A stretch of DNA of 56,766 bases from Candidatus Coatesiibacteriota bacterium (lineage in GTDB: Bacteria; JAFGND01): positions 1-56,766 of the forward strand of contig JAFGND010000047.1 of the NCBI GenBank assembly GCA_016927185.1, given 5' to 3'. The notes beneath the pieces are model-generated. The model was not told the DNA's origin. It did no database searches and saw nothing but the letters and a program-made list of their open reading frames with translations. Shown here one piece after another: positions 8,188 to 17,987 of this stretch (its first letter is position 1; each line of letters starts with the position of its first letter). The position numbers and the translations under genes were made by a program.

Positions 8188-9801
8188 TTAACTTTCCTTG
8201 TTTTTTCTTTCCATTGTATCAAGATCAAGCACATCCTTGAATCTTTCGGCAAAACCTTTCAGCATAAGCTCGGAAAAGCCTTGCTTCTGAAGACCTATCA
8301 TTCGCAAGAACATCCTGCCAACTAAGATTCCCTTATCAACAAAATATCTTAAAACAGCAAAAAGAGGGGCAAAAGGTTTTCTCTGGAATATGATTATGAA
8401 AAGCGGATTTGCCAGCAGCCTTATTATGAATCTTGGAAGTGCATTGAATGAGGAAAGATAAATAAGGAAATTCAAATATGTGGGGTATGGAGCACTAAAT
8501 GCTTTCCTGTAAATCTCTTTATATTCATCATTTACCATATTCTCGGAAATGGCTTTTTTATATACTCCTGTTCCGGGATAGAGAATAAGTGAAGCAGGTT
8601 TCAGGCTGAATGGTTTGGGTACATCAAGCATAAGTTTCAAGGTCAAGATGACATCCTCAGTCCTTTCCCATGGATTATCCAGGATGAGGTGATAATCAGG
8701 AGTTAGCATGTAATTCTTGAATTTTGCTATTGCATTTGTCGCAGAAATTACATTTTCCTTACTATATTGCCTGTGATAAATCTCACTTATTCTTGGAGAA
8801 CCTGTCTGTATTCCCATTTCGATATAGACCATACCTGCCTCTACTAAAGCCTTCATTTTTTCTTCGTTTGTTGTTTGAGGTGATGATTGAGTAGCAAATG
8901 GCAATCCAACTTCCTTTTTGTATCTTTCTGCAAATTTCTGGATAACCTCAGTTGGCTGAGAAAAGAAACTGTCATCAAAGAAGGATATGGTGTTCAGGAA
9001 AGGCATTTTCTTTAATGCATCACGTAGCTCTCCAAACAAGTGATCCCAGGATCTCCATCTCAAGTACTTCTGGTTAGAATACATACCTCTATATATATTA
9101 TTGCAGCAATAAGCACAATTGTGGGGACAACCTCTTGATGCCATTGTCTGGTAATGATAAAATCTACCTAACGGAAGAAGAGGTCCTACGCTCATTATTT
9201 CCTTCAATCTCTCTTCGGTCATTGGTTCTATATGTCCTGTATGACCATCCAGTACAAAATGAACCTGTAAATAATCATGATCAATATATGGAAGGCTGTC
9301 AAGATCCTGTATAAGAGGTCTTATTGGCTCCATGACTAAGTCTCCATCTTTAATATATCTGAGATTCTTGACGCCATGCCATGTTTCACCATTCTCGATT
9401 CTCTCATACAATTCAAGTAATGTGTCTTCAGCTTCACCAGCTATTACAAGATCCGCAACCTTCAGAGCATCTTCAGGTCTTGTGGTCGCATGTATTCCGC
9501 CCCATACAACTATCTTGCCTGCCTTCTTTAATGCATTTGAAAGCTGGATTGCTTTGTCATAATAATATGTAAGCACTGAAATGCCTACAATGTCACTGTC
9601 TTCAGTAATTTTAAGAACGTCTTCTATCACTTCATCAGAATACAGTATTACATCTCCACTCTTGCTTCTAAGTTTTTCGAGATGGGGAGGAAGAAAAATG
9701 ATTTTCACTTTCTTGTTTTTTGCCCTCAGATAAGCACTCAACGATCTCACTCCGTATGCTCTTGTATCAGGGCAACTTATCTCAATCAAAGTCATTATCA
9801 T
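8188..9801 (-). CDS. B12-binding-domain radical SAM protein (third copy)
   Basis: 537 residues. N-terminal cobalamin-type domain ([10 protein letters not shown] and [14 protein letters not shown]), then the radical SAM motif CPHNCAYC near residue 226 after TMASRG. It is related to the pair at 1218 and 2698 but longer, with about 50 extra C-terminal residues. A hydrophobic block lies near 445-470. The start at 9801 follows GGAGGAG by five bases; the ribosome site lies inside the end of mnmG, which it overlaps by 20 bases. So it is co-transcribed with mnmG and with the ferredoxin gene downstream. Substrate unknown. Confidence 0.88.
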   Translation of the reverse strand: MIMTLIEISCPDTRAYGVRSLSAYLRAKNKKVKIIFLPPHLEKLRSKSGDVILYSDEVIEDVLKITEDSDIVGISVLTYYYDKAIQLSNALKKAGKIVVWGGIHATTRPEDALKVADLVIAGEAEDTLLELYERIENGETWHGVKNLRYIKDGDLVMEPIRPLIQDLDSLPYIDHDYLQVHFVLDGHTGHIEPMTEERLKEIMSVGPLLPLGRFYHYQTMASRGCPHNCAYCCNNIYRGMYSNQKYLRWRSWDHLFGELRDALKKMPFLNTISFFDDSFFSQPTEVIQKFAERYKKEVGLPFATQSSPQTTNEEKMKALVEAGMVYIEMGIQTGSPRISEIYHRQYSKENVISATNAIAKFKNYMLTPDYHLILDNPWERTEDVILTLKLMLDVPKPFSLKPASLILYPGTGVYKKAISENMVNDEYKEIYRKAFSAPYPTYLNFLIYLSSFNALPRFIIRLLANPLFIIIFQRKPFAPLFAVLRYFVDKGILVGRMFLRMIGLQKQGFSELMLKGFAERFKDVLDLDTMERKNKES

Positions 9802-11677
9802 TTTTTCTCCTCCGATTCCTTAGCTCCAGAGCGATAAGAATGACTGCAATATCAGAAGGATTGATTCCGGAAATCCTGGCTGCCTGTCCTATTGTTCTGG
9901 GCTTTATCAAATCAAGCTTCTCTTGAGCTTCTTTGGTAAGACCACTCAGGGTAAAATAATCAATGTCACCTGGCAAATGTTTCTGTTCAAATTCAAGCTG
10001 TTTTTTTATTTCTGATAATTGTTTGTCAATGTATCCTTCATATTTTATTTCTATATCAAGCTTTTCAGAAAGACTCTTTTCAAGATGAACTCCATCAAGC
10101 AATGGAAGGAAATCCCTTGTCTTTATGAATGGTCTCCTTATGTATTCCAGGAGAGGTTTAGATTCTGTTGGAAAAGCTTCTCTTGAATTCCAGAAGGATT
10201 GAAGATCCTTAAGTGGAATTTTAATGTTATCAAGCATTTTCCTCACTTCATCCAGTTTTTCTCTTCTCCTGCGGTATTCATTCCAGATATCTTCTTCAAG
10301 AAGACCAATATCATGACCTATATTCATCAATCTGTCATCAGCATTATCGCATCTCAAGAGGAGCCTGTATTCAGCTCTTGAAGTAAACATCCTGTACGGC
10401 TCTTTTGTTCCCTTTGTTACAAGATCATCTATCAGCACGCCAATATAAGCCTGATCCCTTCTTAAAATAAGCGGTTCCTCTTTCCTGATAAATCTTGCTG
10501 CATTTATGCCAGCAATCAAACCCTGTGCAGCTGCCTCTTCATATCCGCTTGTACCATTGATTTGACCTGCACAGAAAAGACCGCTTACATTTTTTACTTC
10601 CAGAGAAGGTGAAAGCTGGGTTGGATCTATGTAATCATACTCTACTGCATAACCATATCTTGTAACTTTTACGTTTTGTAAGCCATTTATTGATTTCAAT
10701 GCCTGAAGCTGGATTACAGAAGGCAAGCTGGTTGCAAATCCGTTCAGATAGACTTCCGGTGTATGAAGTCCTTCAGGCTCTATGAACAAGTGATGACTGT
10801 CTCTTTCGCTGAACCTGTTTATTTTATCTTCAATGGAAGGGCAATATCTTGGACCTTTTGCCTTTATCTGACCAGTGAAAATAGGAGCTTTATCAAGATT
10901 GGAATGGATTATATCATGGGTAGTACTGTTTGTTCTTGCTATGAAGCATGGAAGCTGGTTTTCAAGCAAACCTTTCCTGTAATGCCTGAAAAAAGGAGCT
11001 TCCAGATCACCGTCCTGTTTTTCGAATGTTGAATAATCTATGCTTCTTCCATCAAGCCTTGGAGGTGTCCCTGTTTTCAATCTTCCAATCCTTATGCCAA
11101 GATCTTCAAGGCTTGAAGAGAGTTTATCTGCTGATGTTTCTCCCATCCTTCCACCCTTGATCTGCATTTCTCCAATATGAAGCATTCCTTTGAGAAATGT
11201 TCCAGTTGCAAGGATAACGCAAGCAGCCTTGAATACAGTCATGGAAGATGTCTCAACACCAGTCACTTTGCTGTCACTTGTAATTATTTTGGTAACTTCC
11301 CCTTCATGAATATCGAGATTTTCCTGATTCAATACCGCTTTCAGTATTCTCTCCCTATATGAGGATCTGTCGTTTTGCTGCCTTGGTGCCTTGACTGCTG
11401 CACCCTTTGTGGAATTCAGAATCCTTATCTGTATTGCAGTGTCATCACCAGCAGTTGCCATTTCACCACCAAGTGCATCAATCTCATATATGAGATGGCT
11501 TTTTGCCAAACCACCAAGTGCTGGATTACACGACATCTGTCCTATTGTCTCTATATGCAATGTTATCATCAGTGTTTTCAGGGATAATCTCGCACATGCA
11601 AGTGCTGCTTCAACTCCTGCATGTCCTCCTCCAACAATAATGGCATCATATGAATAAAAAATGGAACTATCAGTCAT
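9782..11677 (-). CDS. mnmG: tRNA uridine-5-carboxymethylaminomethyl modification enzyme MnmG
   Basis: 631 residues from the ATG at 11677. It is an FAD enzyme that, with MnmE, modifies wobble uridine U34 of several tRNAs. Diagnostic segments: the FAD site [16 protein letters not shown] near the start, [14 protein letters not shown], the long central block with [20 protein letters not shown], and [16 protein letters not shown]. Full family length. An upstream in-frame TTG (11689) exists, but the ATG gives an 8-base overlap with the HydE-like gene, consistent with coupling. Ends in TGA, one of several proofs that TGA is a normal stop here. Confidence 0.95.
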   Translation of the reverse strand: MTDSSIFYSYDAIIVGGGHAGVEAALACARLSLKTLMITLHIETIGQMSCNPALGGLAKSHLIYEIDALGGEMATAGDDTAIQIRILNSTKGAAVKAPRQQNDRSSYRERILKAVLNQENLDIHEGEVTKIITSDSKVTGVETSSMTVFKAACVILATGTFLKGMLHIGEMQIKGGRMGETSADKLSSSLEDLGIRIGRLKTGTPPRLDGRSIDYSTFEKQDGDLEAPFFRHYRKGLLENQLPCFIARTNSTTHDIIHSNLDKAPIFTGQIKAKGPRYCPSIEDKINRFSERDSHHLFIEPEGLHTPEVYLNGFATSLPSVIQLQALKSINGLQNVKVTRYGYAVEYDYIDPTQLSPSLEVKNVSGLFCAGQINGTSGYEEAAAQGLIAGINAARFIRKEEPLILRRDQAYIGVLIDDLVTKGTKEPYRMFTSRAEYRLLLRCDNADDRLMNIGHDIGLLEEDIWNEYRRRREKLDEVRKMLDNIKIPLKDLQSFWNSREAFPTESKPLLEYIRRPFIKTRDFLPLLDGVHLEKSLSEKLDIEIKYEGYIDKQLSEIKKQLEFEQKHLPGDIDYFTLSGLTKEAQEKLDLIKPRTIGQAARISGINPSDIAVILIALELRNRRRKNDNDFD

Positions 11678-12671
11678 TGGCTGATTCAATCTGTAATTTG
11701 TATTGATTCATCATTTCTTCCATTGGTTTCATATCAAATTTGTAATTTCCAGACTCATCAATCACATAGAATTTTTCGAGAGGAAAGCTTATTGCGTTAG
11801 CTCCAATTTTTATGCATTCCTCTATACTTCCCTCGAAAATTTGTTCTATTTCACTGCTTATTGTTATCGTACTGTCAGGATTCAAAAGACGGCATATTGC
11901 AATCATCTTGAGCATCAGGGAAAGTGGTACTGGATTTGCTTTTTCAAGTGGCGTGCCGATCCCTGGTATGAATGGTTCAAGAGCTATCAGGTCAATACCA
12001 ATCTGTTTGAATATCATTGCATCTCCATACAAGGTATTGGCAAGCTGATATGGCAAACCTATCCTGTTTGTTATACTTACCGAAAGACCTGATGAGTGTA
12101 TCCATTCCATGGCACGTATCCTGTGAAGATAACTTGTATATGGATGATAGCGCCTGAATAAATCAGGATCAGCTATGCTTTCAGAAAGCATACAGGAATC
12201 AAGACCTGCTCTTCTCAATGCTGCAAATTGATCAAAAGAGAATTCGCCAGCAGAAAGTATCAGTTTCAGATCAACCTGCTTTGACAGGTTTTCTATAACC
12301 TGGATAATCTGTACAAAAGGGAAATTTACATCATGACCAGCCTGGAGAATCAATGTTCTGTAACCCATATTTATTATCTGCCAGCTTAAGTAAATAATAT
12401 CTTCTGGCTTGAGTCTGTATCTCTTTATCTTCTTGTTATGTTGCCTCAAAGTGCAAAACAGGCAGTGTCTGCTGCAATGATTGGTGAAACTGAGCTTCGG
12501 AATTAGCTGGCTTTCAGTCTTTCTCAATCTGTTGTTCTCAATGAAAAGGTTCAAGATCCTTCCCAGCTGATTGTTTTCTGGTAATTCCATAAGAGAGATC
12601 AATGAACGCTCATCAGGAACTTGATTGTTCTTGAGAAACTGATTTATATTATGATAGAGAATATCTGGCAT
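11670..12671 (-). CDS. HydE/PylB-type radical SAM protein
   Basis: 333 residues from the ATG at 12671. The cluster motif CSRHCLFC (Cys66, 70, 73) sits in the context [17 protein letters not shown], followed by [11 protein letters not shown] and LILQAGHD. This is the layout of HydE, a maturase of the [FeFe]-hydrogenase diiron subcluster, and of the related methylornithine synthase PylB. HydE is favoured because an [FeFe]-hydrogenase-like gene lies about 4 kb away, but no hydF or hydG is in the window. The usual longer reading starts at 12728 and would overlap the previous gene by 56 bases; ATG 12671 lies one base after that gene's stop. Confidence 0.72.
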   Translation of the reverse strand: MPDILYHNINQFLKNNQVPDERSLISLMELPENNQLGRILNLFIENNRLRKTESQLIPKLSFTNHCSRHCLFCTLRQHNKKIKRYRLKPEDIIYLSWQIINMGYRTLILQAGHDVNFPFVQIIQVIENLSKQVDLKLILSAGEFSFDQFAALRRAGLDSCMLSESIADPDLFRRYHPYTSYLHRIRAMEWIHSSGLSVSITNRIGLPYQLANTLYGDAMIFKQIGIDLIALEPFIPGIGTPLEKANPVPLSLMLKMIAICRLLNPDSTITISSEIEQIFEGSIEECIKIGANAISFPLEKFYVIDESGNYKFDMKPMEEMMNQYKLQIESAND

Positions 12672-12672
12672 T

Positions 12673-13140
12673 TCAGAAAAAAATGTGTGCTCCCAGACCA
12701 CCATGCACATTAATATCAGTATCATCAATAATATTCATTCTCAGTTGTGCTTCTCCAAATATGTCAAACTGGTTACCAAGAATTATTCTCAATCCGAAAA
12801 CTCCCTGGGGACCGAATCTTGTATCATGATGATGTTCATCACTATAATGGTCTCCGGTATGTGAAGCAATGAAAACCCCTGGACCAACATATACTCCAAG
12901 ATCAGCACTGCTTGAGATTGGGAAATTCCATAAGTAATCAGCATGAAGGAAGATCCATTCATCGAAATCAAAACCAAGCATTGCATCAATATCATTCCTG
13001 TTACTTAACCTGAATTTCGCGTGAAATCCTGATGGTTCTCCTATTATGAAACCAAGTCCTACTGGCTTTGGAGAACCACCATCAGTATAAGCACTGTTGA
13101 ATGAAAACAAAATGAAAACGAATATCAACACATATCGCAT
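12673..13140 (-). CDS. Secreted, probably outer-membrane beta-barrel protein
   Basis: 155 residues. A clear signal peptide (MRYVLIFVFILFSFNSAY) is followed by alternating strand-like segments (GLGFIIGEPSGFHAKFRL; DAMLGFDFDEWIFLHADYLW; ADLGVYVGPGVF) and a His-rich loop DEHHHD. The protein ends in a hydrophobic aromatic stretch HIFF, as porin-like barrels do. The start at 13140 has a strong GGAGAG ribosome site; a longer frame to 13650 exists but runs antisense to the next gene and is rejected. The pattern matches small uncharacterised outer-membrane proteins; the exact role is unknown. Confidence 0.72.
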   Translation of the reverse strand: MRYVLIFVFILFSFNSAYTDGGSPKPVGLGFIIGEPSGFHAKFRLSNRNDIDAMLGFDFDEWIFLHADYLWNFPISSSADLGVYVGPGVFIASHTGDHYSDEHHHDTRFGPQGVFGLRIILGNQFDIFGEAQLRMNIIDDTDINVHGGLGAHIFF

Positions 13141-13222
13141 TTCTCTCCTTTCATGTTTGCTCTTCAACTGTTTAATATTGACAGAATCAATGCAAGTAAA
13201 TTCTATGTTGATTGAGAGTAAT

Positions 13223-14413
13223 ATGTTGATAAATATATATTTGATAATGTCACTGATATGCTCAATAAATTCCCTTCCAGTGGATAAGCCCAGAATAACT
13301 GAAAACCTGTTGAAAGAGAATATCGGTTTCATAGTGCTAAAGCTTGAGAATGCACCACCGGAATCATTCGAACTCCTTGAATCAATTATAGAAACCGCAA
13401 GAAATGATGCAAAAAATCTTAATGAACCTGAAGACTTTCTGAGATTTTTCTTCAATACAATCAGGTTTACGTATAATATAAGGTATGAAAAGAATGATTT
13501 GCCTGGAGCAGGACTGAAGAACGGGGTACTGGATTGCGATAATCTTGCCTTGATATATCTGTCTATGGCAGAGGAACTTAAATTACCCTTGCATATGGTA
13601 ATTCTTCCGACACATGCATTCGTAAGATGGAAAGATGAGAATATCACCATAGACTGGGAATCTATTATAGGAGAGAAGAGAGAAAAAAATTTCTACAAAA
13701 TATCTTATGAAATATCTGATTATTCTGAAAAAAAGGGTACTTATCTGAGGAATTTGACAAGGAATGAAGTAATTGCATTCAATCTATCCGTAATAGGCAA
13801 AGTCCTGTTGTATGAAGGGAATAACAAACTGGCACAGGAATACATGAAAGAAGCTTGCAAGAACGGTCTTAGAATCCCTTCTGTAATATCTGCAAGAGTA
13901 GATATGGAGAGGAAAATGGGAAATCTCGGCAAGGCTCTTTACTATACAGACATGTTATTGAAACTGGATTCTTTTGATTTCGAGTTTTACAACGAAAAAG
14001 CTCAGATACTTTCCCAAATGGGTAAGAAGAAAAAAGCCCTTGAGAATTTTGACATATCTACAAAGCTAAATCCTTATCAACCGGAAATTTATATGAGAAA
14101 ATATGAACTTGACAGTAGAAATTTCGAAAATATGGAAAAAGCGTACTTGATTGATCCCACCAATCATCATGTTTCAGAGATATATGCAGCAGAGCTGAAC
14201 AAGAAAGGTTTTTTCAGGAAATCGTTGGGGATATGGAATAAACTGATTTCTGAAAATCCCTTCAATCCATATCTTTATGCGGGAAGGGCAGTTTCAAAAT
14301 CAGGTTTGGGTTATCATTTCCTTGCCATAAATGATGCAGAAAGTTCAAGAAATCTTGGTCTTGGGAAAAGGGAATTCGATATCTTGATAGGGAATTTGAA
14401 AAAGCCTAATTGA
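13223..14413 (+). CDS. Transglutaminase-like domain plus TPR repeats, exported
   Basis: About 396 residues from ATG 13223. A hydrophobic leader precedes a transglutaminase-like core with Cys105 (NGVLDCDN), His131 (PTHAFVRW) and Asp144 (ITIDWE), then TPR-type helical repeats from about residue 190 (for example LDSFDFEFYNEKAQILSQMGKKKKALENF). The combination resembles SirB1/TPR-transglutaminase proteins seen in many Gram-negatives. The start is uncertain: ATGs at 13097, 13205, 13223 and 13247 are all in frame. The first would overlap the divergent gene, and TTGACA at 13178 may be its -35 box, favouring 13205 or 13223. Confidence 0.75.
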   Translation: MLINIYLIMSLICSINSLPVDKPRITENLLKENIGFIVLKLENAPPESFELLESIIETARNDAKNLNEPEDFLRFFFNTIRFTYNIRYEKNDLPGAGLKNGVLDCDNLALIYLSMAEELKLPLHMVILPTHAFVRWKDENITIDWESIIGEKREKNFYKISYEISDYSEKKGTYLRNLTRNEVIAFNLSVIGKVLLYEGNNKLAQEYMKEACKNGLRIPSVISARVDMERKMGNLGKALYYTDMLLKLDSFDFEFYNEKAQILSQMGKKKKALENFDISTKLNPYQPEIYMRKYELDSRNFENMEKAYLIDPTNHHVSEIYAAELNKKGFFRKSLGIWNKLISENPFNPYLYAGRAVSKSGLGYHFLAINDAESSRNLGLGKREFDILIGNLKKPN

Positions 14414-14420
14414 AACAATA

Positions 14421-14798
14421 CTAATCATCAATTATCTGTATAGCTTTAGTGAAACAGACTTCGCTGCAAAGCCTTTCTGAGCAAACCTGACATTTGACAG
14501 ATTTCCCTTCTCTTATCTTGACTGCACCAAATGGGCAGTTTTTTTCGCAATTGCCACATCCTATGCATTTTTCAGTAGCCAGTCTCCATATTCCATCTTT
14601 TTCTCTGTAGAAAACTTTATTGGGGCAACTCTCTGCTGCCTTGCATATCTTGCATTGTCTGCATATCCTGATTTTGTTTTTGCCTTCAAAAAAATCAAGA
14701 TCCACTTCAAGAAGCTCTCCATCATTATAACTCCTGCAATATGTAACGCAGGACAGACATCCACTGCATTCCCTTTCATTGACAATTATCCTGATCAT
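14421..14798 (-). CDS. Four-cluster ferredoxin-like electron carrier (CooF/HydN type)
   Basis: 125 residues with cysteine motifs in order CSGCLSCVTYC, CRQCKICKAAESC, CIGCGNCEKNC and CQVCSERLCSEVC. This is the pattern of polyferredoxin-type electron-transfer subunits such as CooF, HydN or HycB, which feed hydrogenases, formate dehydrogenases or aldehyde:ferredoxin enzymes. No catalytic partner is adjacent. It overlaps the small membrane protein gene by four bases (ATGA) and is last in a three-gene operon with an aminotransferase. Confidence 0.85.
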   Translation of the reverse strand: MIRIIVNERECSGCLSCVTYCRSYNDGELLEVDLDFFEGKNKIRICRQCKICKAAESCPNKVFYREKDGIWRLATEKCIGCGNCEKNCPFGAVKIREGKSVKCQVCSERLCSEVCFTKAIQIIDD

Positions 14799-15001
14799 GG
14801 TTTTTTATCTAGCTCTTTATCGAGATCCTTTTTCAGATTTTCCTGAAATTTCTTCTGCTCCTTTTTTTCTATTTCCCTGCTTTTCTCCTGGAATGGTCTT
14901 ACATAAATATGAAGAAAAAGAAAAGCTGCTGCTATATATATTACAATAGCTATCAAAGTGCTTATTATATATCCGGGGATATTGCTTTTCTTCTTATTCA
15001 T
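14795..15001 (-). CDS. Small single-helix membrane protein
   Basis: 68 residues: basic start MNKKKSN, one membrane helix (IISTLIAIVIYIAAAFLFLHIYV), then a highly charged tail rich in Lys and Glu that may form a coiled coil. The start at 15001 overlaps the aminotransferase stop by 8 bases and its own stop overlaps the ferredoxin start by 4, so translation is coupled on both sides. A longer frame beginning at 15100 is just the aminotransferase C-terminus in another frame. Function unknown. Confidence 0.65.
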   Translation of the reverse strand: MNKKKSNIPGYIISTLIAIVIYIAAAFLFLHIYVRPFQEKSREIEKKEQKKFQENLKKDLDKELDKKP

Positions 15002-16079
15002 TAATTGCTTTTTCAAGCTTTTCAAGACCCTTTTCCAGATTCTCGGAAAGACAACCATAACCAATCCTGAATGAATGACAGTCTCCAAAAACCGAGCCAT
15101 TTACGACCTGAACCCTGAATTTCCTTGCCCAGTAATCTGTGTCAGGAATAATACTCTCGTCCTTGAATCTCAAAAAGCATATCACTCCTGTCTCTGGTAT
15201 CTTTCCTGTCAGTTTATCCTGCCTTGAAAGCCATTCCTTGAGAATTTTCCTGTTTTTCTCTATCATCACTATTCTTTTATTCCATATTTCCTGGATTTTT
15301 GGGAAAACCTGCAGACATGAACCTACATAAAAATAGGGTAACTCTACGTAGCATATATTTTCGAATTTCCTTAACTTTTCAATTACATCTGGCGGTGCGA
15401 AGGTCCATCCGCACCTCATCGAACCAAGACCGAAAACCTTTGTGAATGATTGCGTAGTGACTATCCTGGATTTTGATTTGTATGAAGTAACACCCTTCCC
15501 GTTGGCATTGAAATCCAGATAAATCTCGTCACTCAATAGCCAGATATTCATTTCTTCACATAATCCAATCAAATCATTCATTGTTTTTTCCTTCAATGTA
15601 AAACCTGATGGATTATGGCTTTGAGAGATAATTATTCCCCTTGTCCTGGCAGTTATCCTCGATTTTAATTCATCAATATTTATTTCATAGTCTTTATTCT
15701 TGTCCCTGTAAAATTCCCTTATGGCAAGATCATAAAATTCTGCTATAGCATGAAAAGCCTTGTAAGTAGGCATTTCAATAAGAACTTCATCACCATAGTC
15801 GAATAATGCACCAAATGCAAGAAAGTTGGATTGCGAAGCACCAAGTGTGAACAGGATTTCATCAGTCCCTACCTTGTATCTTTCACCAATAACTTCCTTG
15901 ATTTCAATGAATTGTGCATATGCTTCCTTCCTGTTGATAGTCATCTTCGAAATATCCACATTAAGCTCATCAGTTGTGACATGTACCACTTCACTCACAC
16001 CGAGATTTATCAAATCAGGTTCCGGATTTGCAGTGTGAGCTCTTGCCCATTCCATATAAGGGAAAGAAATCCTAGGCAT
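14994..16079 (-). CDS. Class I/II pyridoxal-phosphate aminotransferase
   Basis: 361 residues. Fold-type I enzyme: ISQSHNPSGF is the conserved Asn-Pro segment, SDEIYLDF carries the Asp/Tyr that contact the cofactor, and SFTKVFGLGSMRCGW has the Schiff-base lysine. Similar in layout to aspartate or aromatic aminotransferases and MalY-like lyases; the amino acid substrate is not deducible. The start at 16079 (MPRISFP) has a strong AAGGAG site; the extra 32 residues of the longer frame are rejected. It heads an operon with a membrane protein and a ferredoxin. Confidence 0.88.
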   Translation of the reverse strand: MPRISFPYMEWARAHTANPEPDLINLGVSEVVHVTTDELNVDISKMTINRKEAYAQFIEIKEVIGERYKVGTDEILFTLGASQSNFLAFGALFDYGDEVLIEMPTYKAFHAIAEFYDLAIREFYRDKNKDYEINIDELKSRITARTRGIIISQSHNPSGFTLKEKTMNDLIGLCEEMNIWLLSDEIYLDFNANGKGVTSYKSKSRIVTTQSFTKVFGLGSMRCGWTFAPPDVIEKLRKFENICYVELPYFYVGSCLQVFPKIQEIWNKRIVMIEKNRKILKEWLSRQDKLTGKIPETGVICFLRFKDESIIPDTDYWARKFRVQVVNGSVFGDCHSFRIGYGCLSENLEKGLEKLEKAINE

Positions 16080-16215
16080 ACTTGTTCTCCTTTCAATCTG
16101 AATAACTTGAAGCAATTTAAGCTCTTTAATGTCAATTGAAAATGGTTTTTGCAGAATCCATGCAGGGAACTGCAAAAGATGTTATATGGCCGGATTGGAA
16201 TTAACAAAGCGTTTT

Positions 16216-17550
16216 CTAGAAAGCCTCTTCTTCCTCATCTTCAGAAAGCGAGCTGAAATCGATATTGTAAAGATTGATAAGTTTTCTCAACCTGTTAGGA
16301 GAGAAGAAAACACATGATTCCTTGTCTTCCTGACCTGATGCCACTTCTTCCGCGAATGTACTGCATGTAGGGCAGCCACATAACCCGCAATTGAACTTTG
16401 GCAGAAGTTTAAGGAATTCATCCCTTTTCTTCATTTTCTTGACTGCTCTCAAGATATTGGTATCTAAAGGCTTTAATGGTCTAGGCAGGAGTTTTCCATG
16501 CAGGAAAGAGATTTTATCATCATAGTATTTCTTTGCTGCATCAAGGTCTATCTCTAATCTCTGGGGAAACCTGTTGCTTAAATCAATTAGTCTGCTCCTG
16601 TTTATATACGAGCTTTCTACTGTCAGGGAACCACCGCAACAGCCAAGCGGAGACGACCAGCATTCTATGAATTCCACCCCCCTGAGCCTTCCCGATTCTA
16701 TTTCCTGGAAAATCCTTATCAGATTTGATAAACCTGCAACAGCTAGCCATCTTTCCTTTGCAAGTATTCTTAGTAAACCTCCAACATAACCGAAACTGAT
16801 GCCAAGACCTGATATAGGTGATATCGGTTCACTCAAGGTATGTTCCTTGGAAATCTCGAAAACCTTGGAATACAAATGATTGTAAATATCCTGTATTCCT
16901 ATTGTCCCATCAAGAGATGATCTGGAGCCTTCTGCAGGTTGCTTGATTGAGATCATAATCGCACTGCAAGGAGCAATGAAGAAGCATGAAATTTCCTCAG
17001 GCTTTACCCCCAATCTTTCAGATATAGTAACCTTGGCGAGCATTGCAATAAACTCTCTTGGAGGCTGGAGGGGAAGAACATGCTCAACGAGACTTGGGAA
17101 AAGAACCTGTATCAGTCTGACAACAGTAGGGCATACGCTCAATATGACAGGTCTCAATGACCTGTTTTCTGAAAGCCATCGTTCTATTGAATATACATAA
17201 TACTCAAGAGCTGTTGAAATATCAAACACTTCATTGAAACCAAGCTGTATAAGTCCTTCCTGAACACATATCGGGGAGATCTCGCTTCCGAAATGACCAT
17301 ATATAGCAGATGAAGGAATTGCGACTTTGTAACTGAATCTTGGAAGAGTGGAAAAAGCATCAGTTTTCGGGACTATTGCCTTATGAGTACAAACCTGAAG
17401 GCACAATCCGCAATCTATGCATCTTTCCGAAACCAGGGCAGCTTTTCCCCTTCGTATCCTTATCGCACTGGTTGGACATATCCTCATGCAAGCCATGCAT
17501 CCAGTGCACGATTCCTCAATAAACTGAATTGAATGATAATACTCAGTCAT
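16216..17550 (-). CDS. [FeFe]-hydrogenase-like protein with altered H-cluster motifs (sensory type)
   Basis: 444 residues. Order: two ferredoxin motifs (CTGCMACMRIC 15-25; CIDCGLCLQVC 44-54), an [FeFe]-hydrogenase large-domain-like region, and a C-terminal Fe-S domain (Cys388, 391, 396, 413). The H-cluster loops are recognisable but changed: SVCP at 138-141 in place of SCCP, so the proton-relay Cys is Val; APCSA at 194-198, lacking the Lys of MPCxxK; and SSPLGCCGG at 299-307, where one cluster-ligand Cys is Ser. Catalytic H2 turnover therefore looks doubtful. In other anaerobes this type sits beside RsbW-like ATPase, DRTGG and NuoE/F genes, as here, and is thought to be regulatory. Confidence 0.82.
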   Translation of the reverse strand: MTEYYHSIQFIEESCTGCMACMRICPTSAIRIRRGKAALVSERCIDCGLCLQVCTHKAIVPKTDAFSTLPRFSYKVAIPSSAIYGHFGSEISPICVQEGLIQLGFNEVFDISTALEYYVYSIERWLSENRSLRPVILSVCPTVVRLIQVLFPSLVEHVLPLQPPREFIAMLAKVTISERLGVKPEEISCFFIAPCSAIMISIKQPAEGSRSSLDGTIGIQDIYNHLYSKVFEISKEHTLSEPISPISGLGISFGYVGGLLRILAKERWLAVAGLSNLIRIFQEIESGRLRGVEFIECWSSPLGCCGGSLTVESSYINRSRLIDLSNRFPQRLEIDLDAAKKYYDDKISFLHGKLLPRPLKPLDTNILRAVKKMKKRDEFLKLLPKFNCGLCGCPTCSTFAEEVASGQEDKESCVFFSPNRLRKLINLYNIDFSSLSEDEEEEAF

Positions 17551-17552
17551 TT

Positions 17553-17987
17553 TTACAAATAATCAAAGGTCATTATAACTCTTGTTCCCTTGTCTGGTTC
17601 TGATTCTATCCTGAAGGTGTTAGAATTCTCTTTCATATTGGGTAATCCCAGACCTGCCCCAAAACCGAGCTCCCTCATTTCATCTGTGGCAGTAGACCAG
17701 CCTTTTTGCATGGCTTTCTCCAAATCAGGAATTCCGACACCACAATCTGTTACCTGGACTTCTATTTTCAGATCGGTAAGATTGAATAACACATTTCCAG
17801 GTGAATGTGCATACATGCATATATTCATTTCTGCCTCGAATACTGCAACAGAAACTCGTCTTACAATATCCGGTTTTATACCAAGGCTTTTCAGTATTTC
17901 CCTTATCTTCTCTGTAGCTGTTCCAGCTTTTTCGAAATCCCCTTCCTCAATGTGAAAAGATTGACTTATTAATATTGTTTCTTTCAT
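17553..17987 (-). CDS. RsbW-like anti-sigma/histidine-kinase-type ATPase
   Basis: 144 residues with the GHKL ATPase boxes: an N-box-like helix RRVSVAVFEAEMNICMYA, VTDCGVGIPD (G1 box) and GFGAGLGLPNMKENS (G2/lid), ending in a strand DKGTRVIMTF. There is no phosphoacceptor histidine domain, as in serine-kinase anti-sigma factors. It lies 2 bases upstream of the hydrogenase-like gene and overlaps the preceding HdrA-like gene by four bases. This pairing with a sensory [FeFe]-hydrogenase-like protein recurs in anaerobes; here it probably relays redox state, by inference. Confidence 0.85.
   Translation of the reverse strand: MKETILISQSFHIEEGDFEKAGTATEKIREILKSLGIKPDIVRRVSVAVFEAEMNICMYAHSPGNVLFNLTDLKIEVQVTDCGVGIPDLEKAMQKGWSTATDEMRELGFGAGLGLPNMKENSNTFRIESEPDKGTRVIMTFDYL

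Noticed and set aside
13141-13650. N-terminal extension of the outer-membrane protein gene to 13650
   Set aside because: It runs antisense to the transglutaminase/TPR gene, has no ribosome site, and a clear signal peptide with a strong site starts at 13140.
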